This document shows, piece by piece, positions 13,301-23,091 of a stretch of 64,000 nt of DNA. Made by a program: the position numbers and the translations under genes. Within the stretch, counting starts at the first letter, position 1. Each line of letters starts with the position of its first letter. The notes under the pieces are model-generated. The model had not been told where the DNA came from, did not search any database, and saw nothing but the letters and a program-made list of their open reading frames with translations. The stretch spans positions 36,273,669 through 36,337,668 of the forward strand of contig NC_091198.1 of the NCBI RefSeq assembly GCF_040958095.1. Reading direction: 5' to 3'. Source of the stretch: Procambarus clarkii. Taxonomy: Eukaryota; Arthropoda; Malacostraca; Decapoda; Cambaridae.

Positions 13301-15570
13301 CCCATGACCAGGGCTCCCACGCTGGGCGCTCCCACAGTGTGTATGTCTCCCCCCATGACCAGGGCTCCCACGCTGGGCGCTCCCACAGTGTGTATGTCTC
13401 CCACCATGACCAGGACTCCCACAGTGTGTATGTCTCCCACCATGACCAGGGCTCCCACGCTGGGCGCTCCCACAGTGTGCATGTCTCCCACCATGACCAG
13501 GGCCCCCACGCTGGGCGCTCCCACAGTGTGTATGTCTCCCACCATAACCAGGGCTCCCACGCTGGGCGCTCCCACAGTGTGTATGTCTCCCACCATGACC
13601 AGGGCTCCCACAGTGTGAATGTCTCCCACCATGACCAGGGCTCCCACGCTGGGCGCTCCCACAGTGTGCGTATCTCCCACCATGACCAGGGCTCCCACGC
13701 TGGGCGCTCCCACAGTGTGCATGTCTCCCACTATGACCAGGGCTCCCACGCTGGGCGCTCCCACAGTGTGCATGTCTCCCACTATGACCAAGGCTCCCAC
13801 GCTGGGCGCTCCCACAGTGTGCATGTCTCCCACTATGACCAGGGCTCCCACGCTGGGCGCTCCCACCGTGTGTATGTCTCCCACTATGACCAGGGCTCCC
13901 ACAGTGTGCGTGTCTCCCACTATGACCAGGACTCCCACAGTGTGCGTGTCTCCCACTATGACCAGGGCTCCCACCCTGGGCGCTCCCACAGTGTGTATGT
14001 CTCCCACCATGATCAGGGCTCCCACGCTGGGCGCTCCCACAGTGTGTATGTCTCCCAGTATGACCAGGGCTCCCACGCTGGGCGCTCCCACAGTGTGTAT
14101 GTCTCCCACCATGACCAGGGCTCCCACGCTGGGCGCTCCCACAGTGTGTATGTCTCTCACCATGACCAGGGCTCCCACGCTGGGCGCTCCCACAGTGTGT
14201 ATGTCTCCCACCATGACCAGGGCTCCCACGCTGGGCGCTCCCACAGTGTGTATGTCTCCCACCATGACCAGGGCTCCCACAGTGTGTATGTCTCCCACCA
14301 TGACCAGGGCTCCCACAGTGTGTATGTCTCCCACCATGACCAGGGCTCCCACAGTGTGTATGTCTCCCACCATGACCAGGGCTCCCACAGTGTGTATGTC
14401 TCCCACCATGACCAGGGCTCCCACAGTGTGTATGTCTCCCACCATGACCAGGGCTCCCACAGTGTGTATGTCTCCCACCATGACCAGGGCTCCCACAGTG
14501 TGTATGTCTCCCACCATGACCAGGGCTCCCACGCTGGGCGCTCCTACAGTGTGTATATGTCCCGCCATGACCAGGGCTCCCACGCTGGGCGCTCCCACAG
14601 TGTGTATGTCTCCCACCATGACCAGGGCTCCCACAGTGTTTATGTCTCCCACCATGACCAGGGCTCCCACGCTGGGGGCTCCCACAGTGTGTATGTCTCC
14701 CACCATGACCAGGGCTCCCACGCTGGGCGCTCCCACAGTGTGTATGTCTCCCACCATGACCAGGGCTCCCACGCTGGGCGCTCCCACAGTGTGTATGTCT
14801 CCCACCATGACCAGGGCTCCCACAGTGTTTATGTCTCCCAACATGACCAGGGCTCCCACGCTGGGCGCTCCCACAGTGTGTATGTCTCCCACCATAACCA
14901 GGGCTCCCACGCAGGGCGCTCCCACAGTGTGTATGTCTCCCACCATGACCAGGGCTCCCACAGTGTGTATGTCTCCCAACATGACCAGGGCTCCCTCGCT
15001 GGGCGCTCCCACAGTGTGTATGTCTCCCCCCATGACCAGGGCTCCCACGCTGGGCGCTCCCACAGTGTGTATGTCTCCCCCCAATGACCAGGGCTCCCAC
15101 GCTGGGCGCTCCCACAGTGTGTATGTCTTCCACCATGACCAGGACTCCCACAGTGTGTATGTCTCCCACCATGACCAGGGCTCCCACGCTGGGCGCTCCC
15201 ACAGTGTGCATGTCTCCCACCATGACCAGGGCCCCCACGCTGGGCGCTCCCACAGTGTGTATGTCTCCCACCATGACCAGGGCTCCCACGCTGGGCGCTC
15301 CCACAGTGTGTATGTCTCCCACCATGACCAGGGCTCCCACAGTGTGTATGTCTCCCACCATGACCAGGGCTCCCACGCTGGGCGCTCCCACAGTGTGCGT
15401 GTCTCCCACCATGACCTGGGCTCCCACGCTGGGCGCTCCCACAGTGTGCATGTCTCCCACTATGACCAGGGCTCCCACGCTGGGCGCTCCCACCGTGTGT
15501 ATGTCTCCCACTATGACCAGGGCTCCCACAGTGTGCGTGTCTCCCACTATGACCAGGACTCCCACAGTGT
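10331..15570 (+). repeat. Minisatellite B (51-bp and 36-bp units), main block
   Basis: Tandem units of 51 bp or 36 bp containing GTGTATGTCTCCCACCATGA. The long unit has an extra 15 bp (GCTGGGCGCTCCCAC) flanked by two GCTCCCAC copies, so the short form is what slippage between those 8-mers would give. Both lengths are multiples of three and the unit lacks stops in several frames, so very long open frames appear on both strands (up to about 1,290 codons, minus strand). Rare marker variants (GTGATTATG, GTGAATGTC, CTGGGGGCTC, CTCCCTCGC) recur about 2,305-2,315 bp apart, showing a large internal duplication of roughly 10.6-12.7 kb as 12.9-15.0 kb. Confidence 0.97.
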
Positions 15571-15817
15571 CCTGGAGCCGGTCGGCCGAGCGGACTGTGT
15601 CACAAGTCCGACACTGGACTTGTGATCCTGTGGTCCTGGGTTCGATCCCAGGTGCTGGCGAGAAACAATCGGCAAAGTTTCTTTCACCCTATGCCCCTGT
15701 TACCTAGCAGTAAAATAGGTACCTGGGTGTTAGTCAGCTGTCACGGGCTGCTTCCTGCGGGTGGAGGCTTGGTCGAGGACCGGGCCGCGGGGACACTAAA
15801 TCATCTCAAGAATCTCA
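15571..15817 (+). repeat. SINE family A inserted in minisatellite B
   Basis: A tRNA-like head with A-box-like GGCCGAGCGG and B box GGTTCGATCCC is followed by the family A body (AAATAGGTACCTGGGTGTTAG, then the GGGCCGCGGGGACAC block) and the tail CTCAAG. It is flanked by AGTGT on both sides (15566-15570 and 15818-15822), where the uninterrupted minisatellite has a single AGTGTGCGTG, so a 5-bp target duplication is likely. It splits array B into two blocks of the same unit. Confidence 0.92.
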
Positions 15818-17047
15818 AGTGTGCGTGTCTCCCACTATGACCAGGGCTCCCACCCTGGGCGCTCCCACAGTGTGTATGTCTCCCACCATGATCAGGGCAC
15901 CCACGCTGGGCGCTCCCACAGTGTGTATGTCTCCCACTATGACCAGGGCGCCCACGCTGGGCGCTCCCACAGTGTGTATGTCTCCCACCATGACCAGGGC
16001 TCCCACGCTGGGCGCTCCCACAGTGTGTATGTCTCCCACCATGACCAGGGCTCCCACGCTGGCCGCTCCCACAGTGTGTATGTCTCCCACCATGACCAGG
16101 GCTCCCACGCTGGGCGCTCCCACAGTGTGTATGTCTCCCACTATGACCAGGGCTCCCACAGTGTGTATGTCTCCCACCATGACCAGGGCTCCCACAGTGT
16201 GTATGTCTCCCACCATGACCAGGGCTCCCACAGTGTGTATGTCTCCCACCATGACCAGGGCTCCCACGCTGGGCGCTCTCACAGTGTGCGTGTCTCCCAC
16301 CATGACCAGGGCTCCCACGCTGGGCGCTCCCACAGTGTGTATGTCTCCCACCATGACCAGGGCTCCCACGCTGGGGGCTCCCACAGTGTGCGTGTCTCCC
16401 ACCATGACCAGGGCTCCCACGCTGGGCGCTCCCACAGTGTGTATGTCTCCCACCATGACCAGGGCTCCCACGCTGGGCGCTCCCACAGTGTATATGTCTC
16501 CCACCATGACCAGGGCTCCCACGCTGGGCGCTCCCACAGTGTGCGTGTCTCCCACCATGACCAGGGCTCCCACAGTGTGTATGTCTCCCACCATGACCAG
16601 GGCTCCCACGCTGGGCGCTCCCACAGTGTGCGTGTCTCCCACCATGACCAGGGCTCCCACGCTGGGCGCTCCCATAGTGTGTATGTCTCCCACCATGACC
16701 AGGGCTCCCACAGTGTGTATGTCTCCCACCATGACCAGGGCTCCCACGCTGGGCGCTCCCACAGTGTGTATGTCTCCCACCATGACCAGGGCTCCCACGC
16801 TGGGCGCTCCCACAGTGTGTATGTCTCCCACCATGACCAGGGCTCCCACGCTGGGCGCTCCCACAGTGTGCGTGTCTCCCACCATGACCAGGGCTCCCAC
16901 GCTGGGCGCTCCCACAGTGTGCGTGTCTCCCACCATGACCAGGGCTCCCACAGTGTGCGTGTCTCCCACCATGACCAGGGCTCCCACAGTGTGCGTGTCT
17001 CCCACCATGACCAGGGCTCCCACAGTGTGCGTGTCTCCCACCATGAC
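15818..17047 (+). repeat. Minisatellite B, block right of the SINE
   Basis: The same 51/36-bp units continue with few indels. GTGTGCGTG variants are enriched toward the right end, where a run of 36-bp units closes the array at CACCATGACAATG. Frames are open on both strands throughout. The array changes abruptly to AT-rich single-copy sequence, which I see nothing in, up to about 17,280. Confidence 0.97.
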
Positions 17048-17279
17048 AATGAACAATTCCGTCACCATACTATCACGGCCAATACGGGTTACAAGTGTTA
17101 CTAACACAAGAGGTCTGTCACACGTGGCCATAAAGCTCAGCCTTATATAAACATGTGACACTAATCACAAATATATGTGATAATATATAATGTATAATTT
17201 TATCTCATGTATAATTTATCATTATACAGGTATAATGTAGGGTATAAACTAGTATAATTTATCATTTCCAGGTCGTTAT

Positions 17280-18125
17280 AAATAACGACCTGAACAAATG
17301 GAGGAATGGTCTAGAGAATGGCTACTAAAGTTCAACTCCGGAAAATGTAATGGAATGGAATAAGGTGAAGGGAGCAGGAGGCTGAACACAAGGTACCATC
17401 TGGGAGGTGATATCCTGCAAGAGTCATAGAGAGAGAAAGATCTGGGGGGTTGAAATAACACCGAACCTGTCCCTAGAGGCCCACATCAAAAGGACATCAT
17501 CAGCGGCATATGCTAGGTTGGCAAACATAAGAACTGCCTTTAGAAACTTGTGTAAGGAATCGTCCAGGGCTCAGTATACCACTTATGTCAGACTAATCCT
17601 GGAATATGCAGCTCCAACCTGAAGTCCATACCTAGTTAAACACTAGACAAAGTTAGAGAAGATTCAGCGATATGCCACCAAACTCTTCCCGGAACTGAGA
17701 GGTATGAGCTACGAGGAAAGGCTAAGGGAGCTGAACCTTACGTCCCTCGAAAACAGAAGAGTAAGGGGAAACATGATAACCACCTTCAAAATTCTCAAGG
17801 GGAATTGACAGGGTGGACAAAGACAAATTCTTTAGCACGGGTGGAACACGAACAAAGGGACACAGGTGGAAAGTTAGTACCCAAATGAGCCACAGAGACG
17901 CTAGAAAGAATTTTTTTCAGTATCAGAGTAGTTAATAAATGGAATGCATTAAGTAGTGATGTGGTGGAGGCAGACTCCATACACAGTTTCAAATGTAGAT
18001 TTAATAGAGCCCAATAGGTTCAGGAATCTGTACACCAGTTGATTGACGGCTGCGAAGGGGGGGGGGGGGGGGGAGACCAAAGTGCCAGAGCTCAACCCCC
18101 GCAAGCATAACTAGGTGAGTACACT
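17280..18125 (+). pseudogene. LINE reverse transcriptase C-terminal remnant (CR1/Jockey group)
   Basis: Plus-strand frames, broken by stops and frameshifts, give the RT thumb and C-terminal region of CR1/Jockey-type LINEs: KFNSGKC-like near 17,330, ITPNLSLEAHIKRTSS near 17,460, YVRLILEYAAPT near 17,590, then RGMSYEERLRELNLTSLE near 17,700 and VVNKWN-like near 17,930. The catalytic palm (ADD) is missing, so this is 5'-truncated. A poly-G run interrupts the 3' region at 18,058-18,074, and the sequence ends CAACTAGGTGAGTAC-like, as expected of a LINE 3' end. The clade is inferred. Confidence 0.75.
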
Positions 18126-18170
18126 AAAGAGAGGCGCATCTCTCAGGTCAGTGTTCATGTTGCAGGCTAA

Positions 18171-18393
18171 ATGCAAAATGAATACACAAGTTATGATGCC
18201 TTCAGCTTAGCTCTTGACTCATCAACAGACACACAAGACAACCCACAACTGGTAATATTTGTTCGTTATGTTTCCTCTGGTGTAAATGTGACAGACGAGA
18301 TGTTGGACTTAGTGGCATTACAGGAAACAACTCGCGGTGTAGACATTAGAAATGTGTTTGACAGAACCTTAAGAAATGTTGATGTTCCACCTT
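18171..18393 (+). pseudogene. hAT (ZBED5/GTF2IRD2-like) transposase, N-side fragment
   Basis: The frame reads FSLALDSSTDTQDN, then VTDEMLDLVALQETTRG, the pattern at the start of the RNase-H-like catalytic domain in ZBED5/FAM200/GTF2IRD2-type hAT-derived proteins. 'LALDSSTD' carries the first catalytic-type aspartate. The match stops where a minus-strand LINE 3' end begins near 18,394. The matching downstream half of such a protein lies at 20,133-21,990 in the opposite orientation. The fragment is non-functional as it stands. Confidence 0.7.
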
Positions 18394-19745
18394 GCCTCGC
18401 GGTTACTTGCGGTTACCTTGCAATGTTTCCGGGGTCATGATCCCCGCGGCCCGGTCTATGACCAGGCCTCCTGGTTGATGGCCTGGTCAACAAGGCTGTT
18501 GGACGCGGCTGCTTGCAGCCTGACGTATGAATCACAGCTTGGTTGATTTCGAGGTGTTTATCGAGTTCTCTCTTGATCACTGCGAAGGGTCGGCCAATTA
18601 TGCAACTAGTGGAAGCGTGTTGAACAGTCTCTGGCCTCTGATGTTGATAGAGTTCTCCAGAGAGTACCTATAGCACCTCTGTTTTATCAACAAAGGTGTT
18701 CTTCACATCCTGCCATGCCTCCTGGTCTCCTGTGATGCTATTTCTGTGTGCAGATTTGGGACCAGACAATCTAATATTTTCCATGTGTAGATTTATTATG
18801 TATTTCTCCCGCCCGCGCTCTAAAGAATACAGATTTAGGCATTTTAGTCAGTCGCAGTAATTTAGATGGTTTATTGAGTATATTCTAACAGTAAAGGTTT
18901 TTGCACTCTCTCCAGGTCAGCAATTTCTCCAGCATTGAAACGGGCTGTCATTATGCAACAGTATTCCACTCCAGAGATCACCAGCGTATTGAAGAGTATC
19001 ATCATTGGTACGGCACCTCTAGTGTGAAAGGGTCTTGTTATCCAACCTGTCATTTTTATTGCAGTTGTGACGACTACTTTATTGTGTTCTTTAAAAATAA
19101 AGTCTTCCAAGATTACACACAAATCTTTTACATTGCTGTTACGTTCTATGGTATGATTTGACTGAGTTTTGTACGTACTTTCAGTTTTCATATTTTTTTT
19201 AATATAGTGGTCCAGTGTATAGTGAACCACTATGGTTCATGTCATAGTGGTCCAGCAATTGTGATAGGCAAGAGCACCCTGATCTGAAACCATGTTGTCC
19301 AGGGTTATGTAGACGCTATGAATCCATGTATTTTGTGATATTACTTCTTATCACTCTTTCAAACATTTTTATGTGTGATGTTAGTGCTATTGGTCTATAA
19401 TTTTTTGCCTTTGCTTTATTCCTTTCTTTATGGAGTGGTGCTAATTCTGCAATTTTTAGTATGTCAGAGATATCGCCAGTATATAAATTCCGTCTCCAAA
19501 TTTTTTTTAGGTCCTGTGGTAGTAATTTTTTTACAGTTCTTGATAAATATGGAATTCTAGGAATCAGGGTCTGGTGCAGAGTGCATAGTCTATAGCTTCT
19601 TCAAAATCAAGTGAAGTTAAGGTGACATCTGATATATGATTTGATGTTCGTATCACATTCTTGAAGAATTCGTTTGGGTTATCAATCTTCAAAATGTTTA
19701 ATAAGAATTTCTACTTTACAAAATCAGCCGTATTATAATTATATT
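18394..19745 (-). pseudogene. Degenerate LINE reverse transcriptase, minus strand
   Basis: On the minus strand, from about 19,730 down, broken frames give the pre-RT region (SLDFEEAIDYA), RT fingers (AKAKNYRPIALTSH), GQHGFRSGCSCLSQL, a thumb with VVTTAIKMTGWITR and ISGVEYC, and a C-terminal tail with IKRELDKHLEINQA. The order matches a CR1/Jockey-group pol. Its extreme 3' region (18,394-18,540) has the GGCCCGGTC and CAACAAGGCTGTTGGACGCG sequence that I associate with a very common crayfish repeat. Several stops, and the palm motif is not recognisable. It appears inserted against a hAT fragment. Confidence 0.7.
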
Positions 19746-19865
19746 TTTATGATACAATTGCAAGGCTACAAATGTCAGGCTGTTAAAGACGCTATTTACT
19801 GCTAGTAGTGGTCTTGCGGGTCTCCAGCTTGGCTGTAAGTCGTTTACAGTCTGTCAGGCTACGAG

Positions 19866-20132
19866 GGGGCCTCGTAGCCTGGTGGATAGCGCGCAGGATT
19901 CGTAATTCTGTGGCGCGGGTTCGATTCCCGCACGAGGCAGAAACAAATGGGCAAAGTTTCTTTCACTCTGAATGCCCCTGTTACCTAGCAGTAAATAGGT
20001 ACCTGGGAGTTAGTCAGCTGTCACGGGCTGCTTCCTGGGGGTGGAGGCCTGGTCTAGGACCGGGCCGCGGGGACACTAAAAAAAAAAAGCCCCGAAATCA
20101 TCTCAAGATAACCTCAAGATAACCTCAAGATA
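19866..20132 (+). repeat. SINE family A with well-preserved tRNA head
   Basis: The head at 19,869-19,940 can fold nearly as a tRNA: GCCTCGT pairs with ACGAGGC, T arm GCGGG-TTCGATT-CCCGC, and anticodon arm CAGGA-TTCGTAA-TTCTG with CGT in the anticodon position. The family A body follows, with an A-run and a terminal CTCAAGATAAC motif repeated two to three times. The attached body makes it a SINE, not a tRNA gene. Confidence 0.9.
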
Positions 20133-20645
20133 TTTTGTGAGAACTGTACGAACTACTCCGTCAGGTGTTGGTGTGTGTGTAAGGATCACACGAGACTTCC
20201 GCTTCACAAACTTCATTACAGAGTTCAGTGATTCATAACAGTGTGTTGTGCTGAAAATTGTGAAGAACCACACACTAGTTTTCTTTAGTTCAGGATATTT
20301 TATTTCTGGAACTTGTTTCCAGAACTCAATTGTAGACTTGAACTTATGGATCATGTTCAGATCCGGGTCCTCCTGTAATTCCATTAGTTCCATTTCCACA
20401 GCAGATGATTCCGGAACTAGAGGTTCGGGAACTGGACAGTCACCATTGACCACATTAACCATGGATGGAGTGACAAGAAAGGCAAAGTCGAGCTTCAGCT
20501 TCTGCAAGTCATCAAGCCTGGCTGGCAAATTATCAAGCATTCCTTGTAATTTATCTTTGTATTCTTCCAGTTTATTGTCTTATATTTCAGTACCATTGGG
20601 ACGTGTTCTGTGAGAGCGCAGTAACTGTCCTGGCAGCTCTTGTGC
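20133..20645 (-). pseudogene. hAT transposase C-terminal (dimerisation) region
   Basis: A minus-strand frame reads LAQELPGQLLRSHRTR, LKLDFAFLVTPSMVN, IHKFKSTIEFWKQVPEIKYP and FTIFSTTHCYESLNSVMKFV, the order seen at the C-terminus of GTF2IRD2/ZBED5-type hAT proteins, including the hAT dimerisation domain (W..VP..YP...K....I.S.T..CE..FS, here with ES for the usual E..FS). The true C-terminal end merges into the neighbouring SINE. About 0.8 kb of foreign sequence separates it from the preceding part of the same protein at 21,429-21,990. Confidence 0.8.
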
Positions 20646-21428
20646 CAAACGCCCAGTAAAACAAAAAACAAAAAGGAGAGAAAACAAATTAAAATAAATC
20701 TGCTGGAACTTTTACGGTGTGCAAACTGTCGGTAAAGAACAGCAGAATAAACACTTTAAAATATTTAATATAACAAAACTTAACAATCATTTACATTAAT
20801 ATTACAAAAATAATACTGAATAAGTAAATACAAAAAAAAAACATTGACCCCTTGGCTTAAACACAATTAAAAGAAAAATATGGATAAGTGAATTTTACGT
20901 TAATAAAAAAGGTGCACAACACTCTTTATGCAAAATGCTCTAAGCGTCTACCGTCACTTGTAGTAAGAACGTCAAGGTTAGGGCAAGATGCGAGAGTTCT
21001 GAGCACTAGAATGATAATCTGCTGACTGGGTCATGGGCAGGTCCTTATATACAGGCTGGTGACGTCACAGTGGCGCGAAGCAGGGGCTGTAGACGATGAA
21101 CCGAACCGGCCCCGTAAGTGGTGTTTTGCTGGTGGTAAACGAGGAGCCGGCGAGTTGCAGGTGCGCATCTCTCGTGGATGGTAGGGTGAAGGGACGGGGA
21201 AGGAGTGACTAGACAATTCGTATTGGCACGTATTGTTGACGTTTGCTTGATGTTGAAGCATACTCTTATAGAAGGCAGAAGGAACAGACAAAATCCATTG
21301 CTATGCCGGGGGAAAACTGTAACAATCAGGAAATGTATTTACTCTCGTACTGAGATTAGGGGCAGTGAATCAAGTTTCTTGACAATATATCTCCTTGAAA
21401 AATTCTTATTTTACTCTGAAACTTGAGA
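20646..21428. other. Insertion inside the hAT remnant, unidentified (possible solo LTR)
   Basis: The two parts of the hAT reading frame are interrupted by ~780 bp of unrelated DNA: an A-rich half (20,650-20,950) and a GC-richer half with a CRE-like TGACGTCA (21,059-21,066) next to a TATA box on the minus strand. This promoter-plus-A-rich-tail layout would suit a solo LTR or a short retroelement in minus orientation, but I could not define termini or a target duplication. Confidence 0.4.
21036..21070 (-). promoter_or_regulatory. Core-promoter-like TATA box with CRE-like site
   Basis: Minus-strand TGACGTCAC, about 9 bp later TATATAAGG, then about 20-30 bp later CAGTCAG, an initiator-like sequence. 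The order CRE, TATA, Inr with plausible spacing is seen directly. Function is inferred, and no downstream gene is recognised, so an LTR promoter is the simplest reading. Confidence 0.4.
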
Positions 21429-21990
21429 ATTGTGTGAATAAGGTAAAAAATAATCTTATCTTTCCCCCTGGAGTGCCAAGTTGAGAGTTTGTAGATGATT
21501 CATTATATCGGGAAGGAACATCAGATCTTGTATCCATTCATCATTTTCCAGCTGAGGGTAGGATAATTTCCAATTATTTAATAATAATAGGTGCCAACAG
21601 ATCCACAAACCTACTCAAGCATTGCTGGTTGACAGCCACCTCACACTGGAATAGAAAGAGACGTCACTAGGTTTATCACAAGCTCCAATTCTTCAAACAA
21701 AATTCTGAACCGTCGGTGGGCTTCCCCTTTGCACGTATGAAATTGATAATTTCAAGGACAGCTTTCATAACATCTTCATACCTGAAGTATCTGGCTGTAA
21801 GGTGTTCACGATGAACAGAGAGGAACTGGAAAGCTGGGATCCCTTTTCATAAGTTCAACTAATCCTACATTTTCCCCACCATTGCAGGTATTCACTATAT
21901 TCAACTCCATATTCATCAAAAATCTGTTGCAACACTGACGAATTTATTCAGTGGAATAAAGTTCTCGGTGGCACGAGAAATATTCTCAAG
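21429..21990 (-). pseudogene. hAT transposase, central region
   Basis: Minus-strand frames give NFIPLNKFVSVATD at the upstream end, then FDEYGVEYSEYLQWWG, IGACDKPSDVSFYSSVRW, and ENDEWIQDLMFLPDIMNHLQ, matching the catalytic and lineage-specific parts of ZBED5/GTF2IRD2-type hAT proteins (the CSVRWLS block and the W..DL.FL.DI..HL block). Stops and frameshifts are present. It is the direct upstream partner of 20,133-20,645. Confidence 0.75.
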
Positions 21991-22029
21991 CCGCATATCT
22001 CATCGAAAAAAGTGGAAGAGATGCTGACT

Positions 22030-22345
22030 GGAACGTTCCCTCTATAGTGCAGGAAAACGAATCGCAGAACAACTTGAACGCCCCACCCTATCTCAAGAAC
22101 GACAAAGAAGGCTATGTAGGGAAATATAAACGATTGAACTAAATCTACAAGAATCATATAAAATCCAGGAGAGGCAGAGATAGCAGAAGGCCATCAGAGA
22201 TAAATCCGAAATACTTTTTCTTCTATGCAAAATTTAGAACAAAAACTACATCCTGTATTAGACCCCTGCGAAAGTGAGATGGAACTTTCACAGATGACAA
22301 CGAAGATATGAACGAAATACTGAGGCAACAGTAAGTCTGCAAAGG
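22030..22345 (+). pseudogene. LINE fragment upstream of RT (CR1/Jockey group)
   Basis: A plus-strand frame gives AEQLERPTLSQERQRRLC, then KAIREINPKYFFFYAKF and DNEDMNEILRQQ, the endonuclease-to-RT linker typical of CR1/Jockey-type LINEs (…NPKYFFSYAK…DPxxMxxILxxQ). No endonuclease or RT core is attached. Several stops. Confidence 0.6.
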
Positions 22346-22649
22346 TGGTGATCTGAGCTGATTCCAGCCACTTCATTAGATTCTATTTTCAATTAGTCCT
22401 TAAATATCTCAAATTTTTTTGGTTTACTTCTTTCACATATTTGTGTCTTTGTGATTACTGAAACTAATAGAAATTACCAGTTTAAAACGGCATATAATTT
22501 TTTTTAGATATTTTTTATAATTCTTGTAAATTCTTGTTAACAAAATGTGTAACGATAAAATCGCAAGTGTAAAATTTGTTCCCTGTGCTGAGGCTGACAA
22601 ACACCTGAGCTTCATCATTTGTGGCTCTTACAGTAAGTAGACTGGCCGC
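22346..22649. other. No recognisable feature
   Basis: AT-rich sequence with short homopolymer runs. No coding, RNA or element signature was recognised on either strand. Confidence 0.5.
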
Positions 22650-22866
22650 CCCTGTCACCAGTTATGTCATATATAAAAGGCCACTAAACTCAGCCACACA
22701 GGAAATCAGATCAGCCAAAAGAAACTACGAAAGAAAACTTGAGCAAAACATAAAGGAAGATCCAAAGTTGTTATATGCTTATGTAAGAAATTAAACAAAG
22801 GACTCGAAAAGACCCTTAAAAGATGAGACTAACCAAGTTATAATGGACGATTAATGGGCAACAAAC
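22650..22866 (+). pseudogene. Left part of a LINE split by the I-like insertion
   Basis: A plus-strand frame gives EIRSAKRNYERKLEQNIKED and LLYAYVRN, the linker just upstream of RT in a CR1/Jockey-group LINE, ending in the target-site copy at 22,867-22,876. The frame continues at 28,180 after removal of the I-like LINE and one target copy, which identifies this as the pre-insertion host sequence. Contains stops. Confidence 0.75.
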
Positions 22867-22876
22867 ACTTTGAATG
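22867..22876. repeat. Target-site duplication, left copy (I-like LINE 1)
   Basis: ACTTTGAATG, identical to 28,170-28,179. The two copies bracket the LINE exactly, and only one is needed to keep the host reading frame. Confidence 0.9.
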
Positions 22877-23091
22877 TTGTGTTGTTGTTGTTAAAGATTT
22901 AGCTATTCAGGACGGAGTGTCCATGTAGCACGGGCTATGGTGAGCCCGTAATTGAGTTTGGTTATACATGATAACCTTTTTCCTGTGATATTTAGGTCTA
23001 AGTATAAAATGGAGGAGAGGACTTCTCCTTTTTCCCTGCTTATTTGTCGCTTCTGTTTTATTGCACTGGTTTTAATCTTGTTTTATTAACA

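Noticed and set aside
11702..15565. Minus-strand open frame of ~1,290 codons (HTVGA/HTHCG repeats) and plus-strand frames of 650-710 codons as real genes
   Set aside because: Frames on both strands are open at once because the 51- and 36-bp units are multiples of three with no stop. There is no signal peptide, unique domain or splice context, and the duplicate block has frame-breaking indels.
1337..17047. CRISPR-like regular repeats
   Set aside because: Units are contiguous with no spacers between repeats, and the genome is eukaryotic.
19869..19940. Functional tRNA-Thr (CGT) gene
   Set aside because: The tRNA-like part is joined to the SINE body seen in five other copies.
20133..20540. Host GTF2IRD2/ZBED-type domesticated gene
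   Set aside because: The frame is split by a 0.8-kb insertion, has stops, and its N-terminal half lies in the opposite orientation, so it is a transposon relic.
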